A stretch of DNA of 64,000 bases from positions 1,014,501 through 1,078,500 of the forward strand of contig CP126191.1 of assembly GCA_030272155.1 (NCBI GenBank), read 5' to 3'. The position numbers and the translations under genes are program-made. Shown in pieces: positions 22,388 through 34,819 of the stretch. The notes beneath the pieces are model-generated. The model did no database searches and was not told the DNA's origin. It worked only from the letters and a program-made list of their open reading frames with translations. Position 1 is the first letter of the stretch. Each line of letters starts with the position of its first letter. This DNA comes from Tetradesmus obliquus. Lineage: Eukaryota > Chlorophyta > Chlorophyceae > Sphaeropleales > Scenedesmaceae.

Positions 22388-25300
22388 TCAGCATCTTCCA
22401 GCCCTGCTGCAACCGCTGCTGCAGCCACCCCTGCTGCTGCCATGCTGCCCCGCACAAACTGCAGCAGCTCCGCATACGCTGGCGCCTGCCTGCTGTCAGG
22501 CTTGCACACATCAATGTGGTCCTGAGCCCCCAGCACATGCACAGCCCCAAACCCTGGATACGCGCTCTCAAACGGCACGATCAGGATCTTTGGGATGAAC
22601 CCTAAACCCGCCAGGCTGGTCGGTAAACCCTCAGTGAAGCTCAAAACCTGAACCCTGCCGGACTCGTGCAAAACCGCCAGCCGCGCGTTGAGTGCTGCGA
22701 GGTGCGGGCCGGGGCTTAGGTGGTGGATGGAGGGTGCTGGGGAGGCCCCTGGTAGGTGGCGCAGCTTCCAGCCAAGTGCTGCCATGCTGCTGCCAAAGTG
22801 CGGGGTGCTGTAGAATGCGATGGCCTTGGTGGCGGCTGCCAGGCGGCCGCGTTTGCTGCCCGGGGCCTCGTCCAGCGACAGCGACAGCATCTCCTGCAAG
22901 GCAAACGAGTGAGACAGAAAAGTGAGGCAGAAGAGTGAAGCAGAAGAGTGAGGCAGAAGAGTGAGGCGTCCTGTAGAAGGCGATGGCCTTGGTGGCTGCT
23001 GCCAGGCGGCCGCGCTTGCTGCCCGGGGCCTCGTCAAGTGACAGCGACAGCATCTCCTGAATAGGAGGGTGGGGAGGAAGGGTGAGGCAGAAGAGCGAGG
23101 CAGACGAGTAAGGGCAATGTGGAGAGGCAGAAGCGTGAAGCACATTGAGGGCGAGCGAGGCACGGCTGCAGCGCACTGTTGTTTTGATTTCAGAGATGAA
23201 TCAAGCTGTGGCTGGCAACCGACCTAAAGCATCAGAACCCTACAAACGCACCTTGACCAACAGCCCGACCACGCTGTGCGCCACACACATATCACCATGA
23301 TTGGAGATATGCCGTCATTACTGAAGACCCCTGTCACTGAGCAATGCAAGCTCCCCTACCACCGCCCACTGTGACCAGTGGGCCGCCCATGCTGTGCGGA
23401 ACCAGCACTGATCACTGCACCTGGCGAAAACACTGATCGGCGTAACTGGCGAACCCGACAAAACCACCCCATGCAGTGACCAAACACCCACCTTGACCAC
23501 CAGGCCGCCCATGCTGTGCGCCACAAACACCACGGGGCGCTCCCCAACGCCCGCAGCCACCAGCTTGTCCAGCAGCAGCCGGCCGCTGTCAGGCAGGCTC
23601 AGCGACTCGCCCTCCCAGCCTGTCACAGGCGCCTGCATTGGTAACAGCAGCGGGAGCAGCAGCAGCACCAGCAGCAGTCAACAGCAGCCGGCCAGAGTTG
23701 GGCAGGCTCAGCGACTCACCCTCCCAGCCTGTGACTGGCGCCTGCAGGCAAGGCAGCAGCAGCACCAGCAGCAGCAGCAACGGCAGCAGCAGTAAGACTC
23801 ATGTGGCTGCTGTCGGGCAGGCTCAACAACTCACCCTCCCAGCCTGTCACGGGCGCCTGGAATAGTTACAATGGCAGCAGCAGCAGCAGAGCAGCAGCAG
23901 CAGTTGCGGCGTCAGCACAGTCGGGCAGGCTCAGAGACTCACCCTCCCAGCCTGTCACGGGCGCCTGGTGCAGCAGCAGCAGCAGCAGCAACAGCGGCAG
24001 CGACCAGCACATGTGGTGAGAGTTGAATTCACTGCACTGCGACTCGCAAACCATGCGCAAGTACACACTTGTAAGACACCGAACCACCTTCTTGCTTGTA
24101 GCAGCAGCTTCTCGACGTGTAGAAGAACCAGGTTAGATTGCACTCAACTTTCAGAACACGAATCCTGACCGCCCCCACCCACCTTGTACTCCACGCTGAG
24201 CAGGCGCGCCCCCGGCATGTCAGCCGCCAGCCACGAGGCAGGCCAGCAGTCGGCCCTTGTCATGTGGTTCTTGTGCGCTGACATGGCAGCAGACGGCATC
24301 AGCGGGATGCTGCTGCGACCCTTGCTGCTGCTGCCGGACTCTGCTGCTGCTGCTGCTGATGATGTGTCGGCACTGCGTGCGGCGGCTGGGTGCCTGTGTG
24401 CTCCGCCTTTGCGCCATGTTACAAAGGGACCACCGCGAATGCCGTGGATGAACACAACATCAAACTCAGGCTCTGCTGGGAAGTGCTGCTGCTGCTGCTG
24501 CTGCTGCTGCTCAGATACTACACCTGACCCTGCATCAGACGTACCGCTCAGTAGGGCCTGTACAGCTGCAAATGTGGACAGCGGCGCAGCAGGGTTGGAC
24601 CCTTCCTGGCTCGCTGCATGTGCCTGCCGCTGCTGCTCCTGCACAACCTGCTCTTCTTTGATCTCTGCAAACTTGACGAGCTTTTGAGCCAGCCACACAA
24701 CAGCAGGCTGCAAGAAACCCAGCTCTGTGCTGCTGCTGCTTCTGCTGCTGCTTCTGCTGCTGGCCCCTGCTGTGCCAGTGCTGCTGCTACCACCGTTTGC
24801 GGCGCCAGAGCTGCTGCTGCTGCTGCTGTTGACATTGCCCTGCATGCCAGAAATGTTGCTGTGTTGCAGCTGGCTAGTATCAGCGCCCAGAGCGCTGGCA
24901 GCAGCACTCGCTGCGGCGGCCGCTGCAGCCGCTGCTGCTGCTGGGTCCAGTGCAGCTGCGTCTGACGCATCTATGTCGAACTGTGACAGGTCAGATGCAG
25001 CAGCCGCAACAGCTGCAGAGGCAGCAGCAGTTGCTGCCGCACTGAGGCTCTCCAACAGCGTAATCTTTGGCGGCTGCAGTAAACCCCAGTGATGTGAGTC
25101 AGTGGGGTTCAGCAGATGAATGCCGTCTGGGAAGTACATAGGCGGCCGCCACACACCATCACTGCTGCTGCTGCTGCCGTTGCCACTGCTGCTGCTGCTG
25201 CTGGTAGTAAATGGCCAGAGATCTTCCAGGAAAGCTGCAAAGTCTTCTGCAGACTGCAACTCCTGCAGCTCCTGAGCAATGCGCTGCCTCCAGCCGCCAG

Positions 25301-28300
25301 CCTCACTGCTGCTGCTGCTGCTGCTGCTGCTGCCGTTCGGGCCTAACACCCCCAGCTGCTGCTGCAGGTGGTGGTGCCGGTAGCGCCGCTGCTGCATGCG
25401 CAGCTCATGCTGATGGTGAGCAGCAGCAGACTCTAGGTGCAGCAGAGCCATCACAGCATAGGAAGACAGCAAGCAGTCGTCACTCGCTGCTGCTGCCAGC
25501 AGCCACGGCAGCCAACTGCTGCTGCTGCTGCTGCTGCTGCCACTACCCGCACTGCTGCTGCCGTGCTGCCGACCCTGCTGCAGCAGCAGCCCCTGCGTCT
25601 GGGGCCTACTGCCTGGCCAAATGGGGTTTAGCGCATTCCCCAGCAGCCCTAAAACCCCAAGGGCCCCTCCAGGCAGCTCCTGTGCCGCACCTGCCAGCTG
25701 TCCTGCTGCTGCTGGCTGTAGCGCAAGCATCCCTAGGAGCCTTGCCACCTGCCGCTGCAGGCACAAGAACCCTAAGCCCTCACCATCAACCCAGCTTGGG
25801 TGCTCCTCTGCTGCTGCTGTTATGGCTGTTGCGGCGTCGGCCGCAGGGTCTGGGGTGTTGGTGGGGTTCAGGTCCCAGCTGGCTGCACCCTGCGCAAACT
25901 CCATGAGTATGGCAGGTGGCACCGGCGGCTGTTGCTGCTGCGACGATTTGGACTGCTGCTGCTGCCGCTGAGCTGAGCTGCCCGTATCGTTTCCTGCGTC
26001 GCTGCTTGCCTGGTCACTGCTGCTGCTGCTGCTCTGGGGGCTGAGTGCTGCTGCTTTGAACTTTGTCAAGGGTCCACCAGAAGCCAGCAAGGTGCGTAGC
26101 GCTGCACCGTTGCTGCCTGCAGCTGCTGCTGCTGCTGCAGCTGTTTCAGTGCTGTCACTGTCTCGCCAGCTCTTCACATTGCTGTGAAGCTCACAACCAA
26201 ATTCACACTCATAATGAACAGGAACCCAGAGCTGGTGCTGCCGCTGCTGCTGCTGCTGCTGGTCATTGTCTGCAGCACTGCTAGTGTCTGCTGCCACAGC
26301 AGGATGCTCAGTGCTGCTGCTGTCACCCAAAGTCGAAATGTCAGTGCCGCTGCTGTGAGTCAATATCCTTGTGTCAAGCTGCTTGTCATTGTCACTGGCT
26401 GCAGCATCTGCCCCACTGCTGCTGCTGCTGCCGCCCCAGCCCCACAGCCCCCGCCCAATGCGGGCACTCAAACTCAACCCACTGCCACTACCATCCCCAC
26501 CCTCACCCCCACCACCACCTGCATCCCCACTGCTGCCATCTGCATTCCCACTGCTGCTGCTGCTGCTGCTGTATTTGGCCACAAAGCCCTCAGGGTCTAG
26601 GCCTGCATCAGCATGCAGTACGAGCCGCTCCATGATAGGCAGGATGCCGGCAGCCAGCAGCCAGGCCTGCTTGGTGGGGTCTTCAGCCACAACAGCAGCC
26701 AGCAGCTGCAGCAGCAGTGGCAGCAGCAGAAGAAGAATGTCAGGTGAGTGATGATAGGCAGGATCCCGGCAGCCAGCAGCCAGGCCTGCTTGGTGGGGTC
26801 TTCAGCCACAACAGCAGCCAGCAGCTGCAGCAGCAGTGGCAGCAGCAGAAGAAGAATGTCAGGTGAGTGATGATGGGCAAGTTGCCGGCAGCCAGCAGCC
26901 AGGCCTGCTTGGCAGGGTCGTCAGCAACAACAGCTGCCAACAGCTGAAGGAATAACATGTTATAGCAGCAGCAGCAGCACCAGGAAGGAGGAAGCGTCAG
27001 GTCGACACTGTGTGGCAGGGAGATGGCTGTGACAGTGCATGTGTGTGCATTTGATGCGCGGGGCGCCAGCAGCCAGGCCTGCCTTGCGCATGCGCTGTGG
27101 TACCAGACGCACAGTAAGTCCCAACTGCTTCGACGCAAGCTCATGCATCAAGATCCATGTGCGGGGTTCAGCGGCTTTTCTTCCTTTCACCCACCTCCAT
27201 CACGTGTGTGGTGCGCTGCTGTGCCACCGAGTAGTCCACCACGCGCGCAGCAGCAGGGTACGCCTCAACAACGGCCGGCGCAAACATGCCCGGCATCAAG
27301 TCACTCGGCAGCGCCAGCTGCTGCGCTGCAGCCTGCCAGCTACTCAGCATAGCCAAGCTCGCTGCTTTAAGCTCCTCTGCTGCTGACCTGGCATATGCAG
27401 GCGTCACCGGAGCAGCATCGCGCCAGTGAGCCGCCTTTGCAGCCTCCAGCTGGCTCCAGACATTGTCAGTAATGTTGTTACTAACGTTATTTGGCGGCGA
27501 GTGGGGGCCCAGGGGTGCGGAGCCGCTGCTGCTGGGGCTGCTGCTGCCCCACCACCACCAGCGGCCACCTAAGCCCCACCAGCTGCTGCCACTGCTGATA
27601 CTGCTGCTGCTGCTGCTGCTGCTGAGTCCAGCAGAAAGCTCATAACCCAAGCTGGCTGCAGCAGTGCCACCACCAAGGCCTTCAGAGTCTGCTTTGCGTG
27701 CAGCATCTGCGGTGGTCGGGCTAGCAGTTGATGTGTCTGCTTGGGAGCCTGGCAAGCCTTGGCTGCCAGGGCCAGCAGTAGCAGCAGCAGCAGCGTCTGC
27801 GGCTGCAAACTCTGGAGCTGAACCAGCAAAGTTGACTCCAGCTGCAGCAGCTGGTGGTGAGTCTGCAAGCGCACTCGGCAGTGCACGCCGCAGAATGCTG
27901 CTGCCACCGTTGCTATTGCTGCTGCTGCTGCTTGGTGCTGCTAGTGCTGCTGTTGGAGCTAGCGTAGTGATGCTGGTGTATGCCGCCACGCGGCTTGACA
28001 GCTGCAGCAGCAGGCGCGACAGCCAGAGCTGCGTGACAGACAGCCCTGCTGGGCCTGGCTCCTGGGAGAGGGCTACAGGCAGGCAGCAGCAGCGCAGCAG
28101 CAGGTGATGAGTGACAGCAGAGACAGAGAGCACAGCGCATCGTGCAATGGGCCGGGGCAGACGTAGAAGCAAAAACGCTGGTGACAGCAGTGTGCGCCTG
28201 CAGAAGCAACACTGCCTGCGTGACGAGATTTGACCACCGCTGCCAGATCAGCTGCTGAACACTCAACACCAGACAACCTGACCCTATAAGCGCCACACAA

Positions 28301-31300
28301 ATAGCTGCACCATGATAGCATGTGTCTCTTGCTGTGTACCGCTGACCCACCTCTCAATGCAGCCACGCAGGACCGTGCAAGCGCCGCATTAGCCGCATCA
28401 GCACCGTCTCCACCCTCCTTCTCACTGCTGCTGCTGCTGCCCTTGAACCAGCTGCTCAGGAACCAGCTGCCGTCCTCCTCCTCCTCCTCCGCACTGCTGC
28501 TGCTGCTGCTGCTGGCACTTGGTGGTTTCTTGAGTGTACTGGCTGTGCTGCTAATCAGCCAACCCAGTAGCATGTCCCGCCACCTGGTGCGGGCCTCTTC
28601 TGATTCGACGAGGCCAGCTGTTACGAGTGCTGCCAGTGCTGCTGCTGCTCGTGATTTCATGGCTGGGTCGGGTGACAGGGCTAGGCAGTCGAGGGTGGGC
28701 AGCAGGTGCAGGCCCCGCGATGCAGCCTGCACAGCAGTGGAAAGGGTGACAGCACACAGAATGAGTGCAAGCAGTGCAGTGTGGCAGAAGCAGTCCTGAA
28801 GCCGAGTATCACATCTGGAAGATAGCTGCTGCCCATGGCATGGAGCTACACATGATGCCTGCCAAATCAGCAGCAGCCGGTATGCTAGTGCGCAAGCTCG
28901 GCCATAGCAAGCAAGGTCTGCCATCATGCACGCAAGCATTTCAGCATTTCTGCAAGCACAGCAGGCACAGCAGCTGCGTTGTGCTTCCCAGCACGTGTGC
29001 AGCTGCAATACTACCACATCCGATCTTTGCGTGCTGTGCATGCTAACCCTCACCCGCACTTCCGGCCCTCCAGCCACCACTGCAGCCGCCAGTGTGGTCA
29101 TTGCTGAGTCAGCAAGCGCCAGGTCATCAGCCCCAGCAGCCAGCCCCAGCACACCACCACCAGATCCTGCAGCTGCTGCTGCCGCATTCCCTGTGCTGCT
29201 GTCTTGTGCAGCGCTTGGGAGAGGAGTGGAGAGGGCAATGATGCCTTTGCCGGCGCCCGCTGCTGCCGCTGCTGCTGCTGCTGCCGCGTCTGCTGCCATG
29301 AACAGCAGTGGCTGCATCCAGCCCGCCAACTCAGCGTCAGATACAGCACCCTGCTGGGACAGCAGCACGCGCTGCAGCCTACGACAGCAATCACAACACC
29401 GCCAGCAGAACAGCTATAGTAAGTGACTCTAGTGAGCACAACGGGGCTGCAGGAGCAATAGCCCTTGCTGCCTGCAGCTCTCTGCCATGCCTATGCTCGC
29501 TTCTGCCTCCAACACCAGACATGCATGCATGCATACGCCATTGCAACTGGCATGCTGCCAAACAAGAACAGTTGTAATTCTCCACAACACAACCCTGCAG
29601 TTGTGGTTTTCACCTGCACACTGTTGCATGCAGCCCCCTGCCCGCCTCCCCCTGTGCCACTGCATCCATGGCCAGCCACGCTTGCTTGCCATGCCCAACG
29701 TCCAACCACGTTGATGCAGCTGCATTCCTTCACACAAGGCTCTCTGCACAACCCAGCCTGCTTACCTGCACACTGCTGCCTGCAGCCCCCTGCCTGCCTC
29801 CCCCTGTGCCACTGCATCCATGGCCAGCAGCCCCAGGGCGGGCGCCAGGCCCTGCTGAGACAGCAGCCGCGCCTGCGCTTGACCTGCTGCTGCCCAGGCA
29901 GTGAGGAACTGCAGCGCCAGGCCCTGGACCTGCGTCACAAGCACCAGCAGCAGCAGTGGATTGTGCCGCGACACGAGGGCGACAAGTCACTCGTTGAGCG
30001 GCGTATCTGCCGGCAGGTGTGTGCATTGGTATTGTCTGCACGTCAGTAATGTCACTCGGTGAGTGTCCTTTATACTCTGCACTGCATGAAGTCTTCTGCA
30101 CCCTGCTCTGCTCTGCTCTGCATAACACCGCCAGGCACCCACCTGCTGGCCCTGCCGCCCGCCCAGCATGCCAATCAGCTCCTGCCCATCCTCCTCCCGC
30201 AGCCCCTGCTGCTTGAAGTCAGCGCCTCTCGTGTTTAAAACGTCATGCAGCGCTGCTACCAGCTCCTCTGAAGCCTTGCCACTGGCCACATGCTGCAGCA
30301 GCCGTGGCACAGCACCCGGCCTCGCCAGCAGCCTGCTGCAGGTGTGGTGTCCTGCAAGTAGCAAGTACAGACAGGAAAAGTTTGAAGCTGTGCACAGGTT
30401 GCTGGCCACATGCTGCAGCAGACGCGGCACAGCACCCGGCCGCGCCAGCAGCCTGCTGCAGGTGTGGTGTCCTGCAAGCAGCAAGTACAGACAGGAAAAG
30501 TTTGAAGCTGTGCACAGGTTGCTGGCCACATGCTGCAGTAGCCGCGGCACAGCACCCGGCCGCGCCAGCAGCCTGCTGCAGGTGTGGTGTCCTGCAAGCA
30601 GCAAGTACAGACAGGAAAAGTTTGAAGCTGTGCACAGGTTGCTGGCCACATGCTGCAGCAGCCGCGGCACAGCACCTGGCCGCGCCAACAGCCTGCTGCA
30701 GGTGTGGTGCCCTGCAACAGCGGGGAGTTGGAGGTGTTTGACAATGTGCACAGGCAGGCTGTATGCCACGGACACTGAACAGTGTTGGACAGCTGCGGTG
30801 TATTCTGCTGCTGTGCAGGTCAACATGCTGCGGCCCAAGCTGATGGGCGTTGTGATGCATTTGAAAAGCACAGCACACCAGAGGCCAGCAGCAGTCAGCA
30901 GCACGGCAACGCCCTCACCTGCTAAGAAATTACACAGCGCCTGCTCCGCATGTGCCTGCTCAGGCGATGGGTCTTCTGTTGCTGTGTCAATCAAGAAGTC
31001 CAACAAACGGCGGCTGCCGAAAGCTAACAGTGCCTCTCTTGCTTCCGGATCCTCTGCCCATTGTGCCAGCCATCGAGCCGATGTGGCACGAGCTTTTGCG
31101 AGTGCCTCGGACGCAAAAGACGGGCTGTCTGGCTGCTGCTGCTGCTGCTTGCTGCTGCTGGTGGCTGGCCAGAGGGCTGAGGCTGCTCTGGAGAGCTGCT
31201 GCTGCAGGAAGCCCAGAGCTGAAGTGGGCTGCAAGGGGGGGTTTTCCTGCAAGCACAGACGTTGCTGTGTCAGCATATGGGACACGCAAGGCAAAGAACA

Positions 31301-31762
31301 ATGCGAAAGGCTATTGCAGCACTGCTTCTGAGATGTGACCATATAACGGCTTACGGTGGTGGAGTGACACAGGCTGCATATGAGCAGGTGAACAAAGGGC
31401 TGCATTTGTAGGACCAGCTTGTGCACCTGGGTGCAGCCTGACAATGCACAATGTACTGCAGAGCATGTCACACCATGCTCTGCAGCTTCCCAGTCATCAT
31501 ACTTCTTCTTTTCACATGTGCTGTTGAACGGTTGGTGTACTGCAAGCGCATCATATGCATGCACTACTTCAGCATTGCAGGAGAATATCCTCACCATGTC
31601 CGCGGGACCTGAGCCATGCTGCTGCTGCTGTGGCACGACAGTGCTGCTCAGCACGCCAATTCCAGCAACACCGGCTCCTGCCCACAGCCATTTGCGATGC
31701 CTGCCTTGCTTTGCTGCACTGTTCACAGCAGCAGTGCTGGCATGCCTCCAGCACTGCTGCAT
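22267..31762 (-). CDS. SERAC1-like serine hydrolase with armadillo-like N-terminal region
   Basis: Animal SERAC1 remodels phosphatidylglycerol at mitochondria-ER contacts; this is its algal homologue by C-terminal domain. Exons (minus): 31595-31762 (ATG; basic leader MQQCWRHASTAAVNS and a short hydrophobic stretch), 30919-31246, 30143-30351, about 29766-29990, 29054 to about 29385, 28351-28726, 27195-28072, 24183-26705, 23492-23632 and 22267-22893 (TGA). The hydrolase begins in the 2.5-kb exon with FDVVFIHGIRGGPFVTWRKG and CWPASWLAADMPGARLLSVEYK, continues with PVVFVAHSMGGLVVK (nucleophile serine) and ends with IAFYSTPHFGSSM and QDHIDVCKPDS. The upstream exons carry helical repeat-like pieces (RPGAVPRLLQHVASG, KQAWLLAAGILP) split by long S/A/Q inserts. 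The total of roughly 1,900 residues is about three times animal SERAC1. Exons 3, 4, 8, 9 and 10 have edge copies. The starts of exons 4 and 5 are approximate. Confidence 0.8.
22969..23056 (-). repeat. Acceptor-edge copy of SERAC1-like exon 10
   Basis: It encodes EMLSLSLDEAPGSKRGRL and ATKAIAFY after an intact TTCAG acceptor, 163 bp upstream of the working exon start, with very few substitutions. Confidence 0.9.
23251..23400 (-). repeat. Two donor-edge copies of SERAC1-like exon 9
   Basis: Copies near 23374-23400 and 23251-23285 repeat the HSMGGLVVK end in degraded form. They lie downstream of the donor at 23491 at spacings of roughly 120 bp, and the outer one is weaker. Confidence 0.75.
23690..23964 (-). 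repeat. Three acceptor-edge copies of SERAC1-like exon 9
   Basis: Edges at 23741, 23856 and 23964 (the working edge is 23632) give spacings of 109, 115 and 108 bp. Each keeps an AG acceptor followed by APVTGWEGESLSLP-like sequence and then dissolves into CAG-rich sequence. Confidence 0.9.
26715..27100 (-). repeat. Three acceptor-edge copies of SERAC1-like exon 8
   Basis: Edges at 26824 and 26943 lie 119 and 238 bp from the working edge at 26705. The first is nearly identical (AEDPTKQAWLLAAGILP), the second has several changes (ADDPAKQAWLLAAGNLP), and a third near 27058-27100 is barely recognisable (ARQAWLLAPR). Confidence 0.9.
29612..29680 (-). repeat. Donor-edge copy of SERAC1-like exon 4
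   Basis: It repeats the stretch around the donor at 29765 (plus-strand pattern ACCTGCACACTG, then GCCTCCCCCTGTGCCACTGC), shifted by 152 bp. Confidence 0.8.
30352..30711 (-). repeat. 120-bp array: three extra acceptor-edge copies of SERAC1-like exon 3
   Basis: Units repeat at exactly 120 bp from 30301 to 30711. Each encodes GHHTCSRLLARPGAVPRLLQ and is followed by NLCTASNFSCLY-type intron sequence ending in CTTGCAG. The period is a codon multiple and no copy contains a stop, so the whole array is open in the gene's frame whether spliced or retained. Confidence 0.95.
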
Positions 31763-32085
31763 GATGCTTGCTGTCCCCTTGATAGCCAGACTGTGCAGTC
31801 AATCCGCCAAGCTTTCGAGTTCATCGAAACAATCGTGCACGCATGTTTGCAAGCGAAGCAGCGGCCACCCTTCTCAACAACCTGCACCTATTGTTGTTGC
31901 TGCCAAGTCTCCTACGAAGCCGTGCACATACAACGGTCACAAGTCAACTGAAACAAGCAATCTGCTAACAACTTATCCAACAGCCAGGAGAACAGACGCT
32001 GTGACAGGCGTGGTAGGTAGGTCCACGCAAGCACCTTGTAACGCTCTGGCGTTCGCCTCTGTCCGCGGCGTATAACAACTGTGCT
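31763..32085. promoter_or_regulatory. Compact divergent promoter region, SERAC1-like / glycosyltransferase
   Basis: About 320 bp separate the two start codons on opposite strands. No named motif was identified. Confidence 0.45.
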
Positions 32086-33419
32086 ATGTTTGTTTTATGT
32101 GTTGAATTAACTGCAACCCACGTCACACCCGGTATCAGCTTCCACCCGCATTTGGACCACGTACTCGCCAACCTGGCAGCAGTAGCAGCGGCAGCAGCAG
32201 CAGATATGCCACCGCAGCCAGATGCTCCTGTGAAACGCAAGCAACCCATTCTTCTGGTCAAAGAGCAGGTATTAGTTGCACATGAGTCACACTTTGCTGG
32301 AGGTATGCACCTCTTCAGCTGCCTAGCTGCCAGCCTGGCAGCCAGCGGCTTGTTTGAAGTGCATCTCTTCACCACAGCGCAGAAGGGTCTAGTGATGCAT
32401 CATGCACTGTCACATGGACTGCTTGGCAGTTTGAAATCAGTACAGCTGTCAACAGGTTTGCCAGGTCAGCCAGAGCTGCTCAGATGGACATCCAGCGAGG
32501 GCATTCAGTACAACGTAGTGGCACGACCTGAAGGCAGTACAGCTAGCAATGGTTCCGCGCAAGGAGCTGCAGATTCAGCACTAAAAGCTGGTTCTAACAG
32601 CAGCAGTTGTAGTAGCAGCAAGGATGAGGCTGCAGCAGCGGCCCTTGTAGAGGCAGTAGCCACAGCAGCAGCGCAGCTGGGCCGACAGTGCCTCGTGCTG
32701 CTGGACGCTGACAGACTGCAGCATGTGATGGTGCCAGCTACAGTACAGCTGTGTACTGGCTGCAGCTGCGCACTGCAGCAGCAGAAGCAACAGCAACAGC
32801 AGCAGCAGCAGCAGCAGCAGCGGCAGCAGCAGCAGCAGCAGCAAGCACAGCTATTGCCATTCATGTATGCTCTAGCCCAGCGTCTGGAGCATCATCATCA
32901 CGATGATGTGTGTCACCAGCAAAGCACTCAAAGCTCACATACCCACTCCCAGCAGCAACAGCAGCAGCAGCAGCAATGCGCAAGCTTGCAGCCAAGGCTG
33001 CTGCTGCTGGTGCAAAACCTGCACCACTTGCCATTTGGGCCTTGTGGCACTGCTCCCAGGACTATCAATACCCTTGCAGCATGGCAGCTGGTGGATGGGG
33101 TGCTGTGCGTATCGCAATTTGTGGCGCACTACATGCAGCAACATGCGCTACCCCTCCTACCCCTGGGCAGCAGCAGCAGCAGCAGCAGCACTGCTGGCAG
33201 CAGTGGCCGTAGCAGTGTGTTTGTGGTGCATCCTGCTGCACTTGGCGCCTTTGGGAAGGGGCCTTTTGCGAACTTGGGAGCAGCAGCAGCTGCGAGGATC
33301 TGGGGACAGCAGGATGCTGGCAGCACACCAGCAGCGGCACCACTGCAGCAGCAACAACAGGAGCTGTTGCTCGCACAGCAGAGTCGTGGCAACATGCAAG
33401 GAGATCAACAGCAGGCCAA

Positions 33420-33459
<40 letters not shown>

Positions 33460-34359
33460 TGGCAGCGACCGCCTGTGATCGGCATGCTCAAGCTGTCCCG
33501 TGACAAGGGCTCCGACCTCTTCTTTGCCCTCGCAGCACAGCAGCCGCACCTGCGCTTCCTAGCTGTGGCAGCAGACGACGCCATGCAGCGCGCAGCAGCA
33601 GCAGCTGGCAATGTGCAGTTGCTGCAGCCGCTGGCGGATGTGGAGGGAGTGCTGGCGGCCATGGATGTGCTGCTGGTGCCGAGCGTGCTGCGGGAAGCTT
33701 TTGGCATGGTGGTGCTGGACGCGATGCTGCGGGGCATCCCAGGTAGGTGTCAGTTGGATTGGCCTTGAAACAGTGCTAGGGTACTACCGTAGCATGGGCA
33801 ACGCAGCAGTATAACTGGCGTCAGGCATGATGGTGCTGGATGCAATGCTGCGCCGCATGCCAGGTGGGTGTCAAGGAGGTGGGAGGGGTCCAACGTGCAA
33901 TGACAGATCGTTGACCAAGAGCTGCTGCTAGTGCTAGCAGCACATTCCTGGCCTTGTCCCTTCCAGTCAACATGTGTTGTGTATCAGGCATCAACTTGAC
34001 TTGAACTCCAGATCAAACCACAGCCTGAATGGGCTGCGTGTTATGTATAAGTCCAGGGCAGCGTTCATGCCATGCACAGTGTGCAGCAAGTAGTCCGGAT
34101 CAGCTCGTAAGCATACACCTAGCAGCAGCACAAGCTCTAATCCTGTATGCTGCACCACCCAGTGGCGACCATGGCATAGCTAGAAGTGAACATGCTTGTG
34201 GTGTTGCTGCTGCTGTGCACCGCCTGCAGTGCTTGTTGCAGACGCTGGAGCGCTTCCAGAGGCAGCCGCTGGCGCAGCAGCCGCTGTGCTGCCAGTAGGC
34301 CTCGTGCAGTTCCCCACAGCAGCACCTGCAGCAACACCACACAGCAGCAACAATCTGGT

Positions 34360-34397
<38 letters not shown>

Positions 34398-34756
34398 CAT
34401 CTGCAACACCAGACGGCAGCAGCAACGACCTGCAGCTGCTGCTGCAGCAGCAGCAGCAGCAGCAGACATCTGCAGGTGGCAGATCTGGCAAGCCCTTGTG
34501 GCATGTCCCAGAGGAGCAGCTGCTTGCTTGGAGGGCAGGCCAGTGCTGCTGGCATGACAGGGTGTACCCTCAGCTGCAGCAGCAGTGCGTTGACGCCTGG
34601 GCAGCAGCAGTGCAGCAGGTGTTGAGCAGCCGCAGCGTGTATGAAAAGCACAGCAGGGCGGCAAAGGCAGCAGCGCAGCAGGTGGTGCTGCAGGATGGCC
34701 CCCAGGTGCTGCGGCAGCTGCTGGACTGGCTGGCGCAGCAGAACCGATGGATTTGA
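32086..34756 (+). CDS. GT4-like glycosyltransferase with poly-Q inserts
   Basis: Exon 32086-33742 and exon 34230-34756 join in phase (CCA G|TG) to give GIPVLVADAGALPEAAAG, a conserved acceptor-side stretch of the GT-B family 4 fold. Just upstream are VIGMLKLSRDKGSDLFFAL (start of the C-terminal Rossmann domain) and the E-x7-E-like REAFGMVVLDAMLRGIP. The N-terminal domain starts around QPILLVKEQVLVAHESHFAGG. Long Q, S and H runs separate conserved blocks. Start choice is open between ATG 32086 and the ATG of MPPQPDAPVK near 32205; the longer frame is listed. The donor sugar and acceptor cannot be read from sequence. No signal peptide is evident. A poly(A) candidate follows the stop at 34804. 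Confidence 0.75.
33824..33863 (+). repeat. Donor-edge copy of glycosyltransferase exon 1
   Basis: It repeats MVVLDAMLRGIP as MMVLDAMLRRMP and keeps a GTGGGT donor, 121 bp after the working donor at 33743. Confidence 0.85.
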
Positions 34757-34803
34757 CGGATGAGTTTTGCGGTCCTGATTGCTGTATGGTTGCCTGGAAG
34801 TGG

Positions 34804-34808
34804 TGTAA
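34804..34808 (+). terminator. Candidate poly(A) signal of the glycosyltransferase
   Basis: TGTAA, 48 bp after the stop codon. Confidence 0.45.
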
Positions 34809-34819
34809 CAGCGGTGTGT

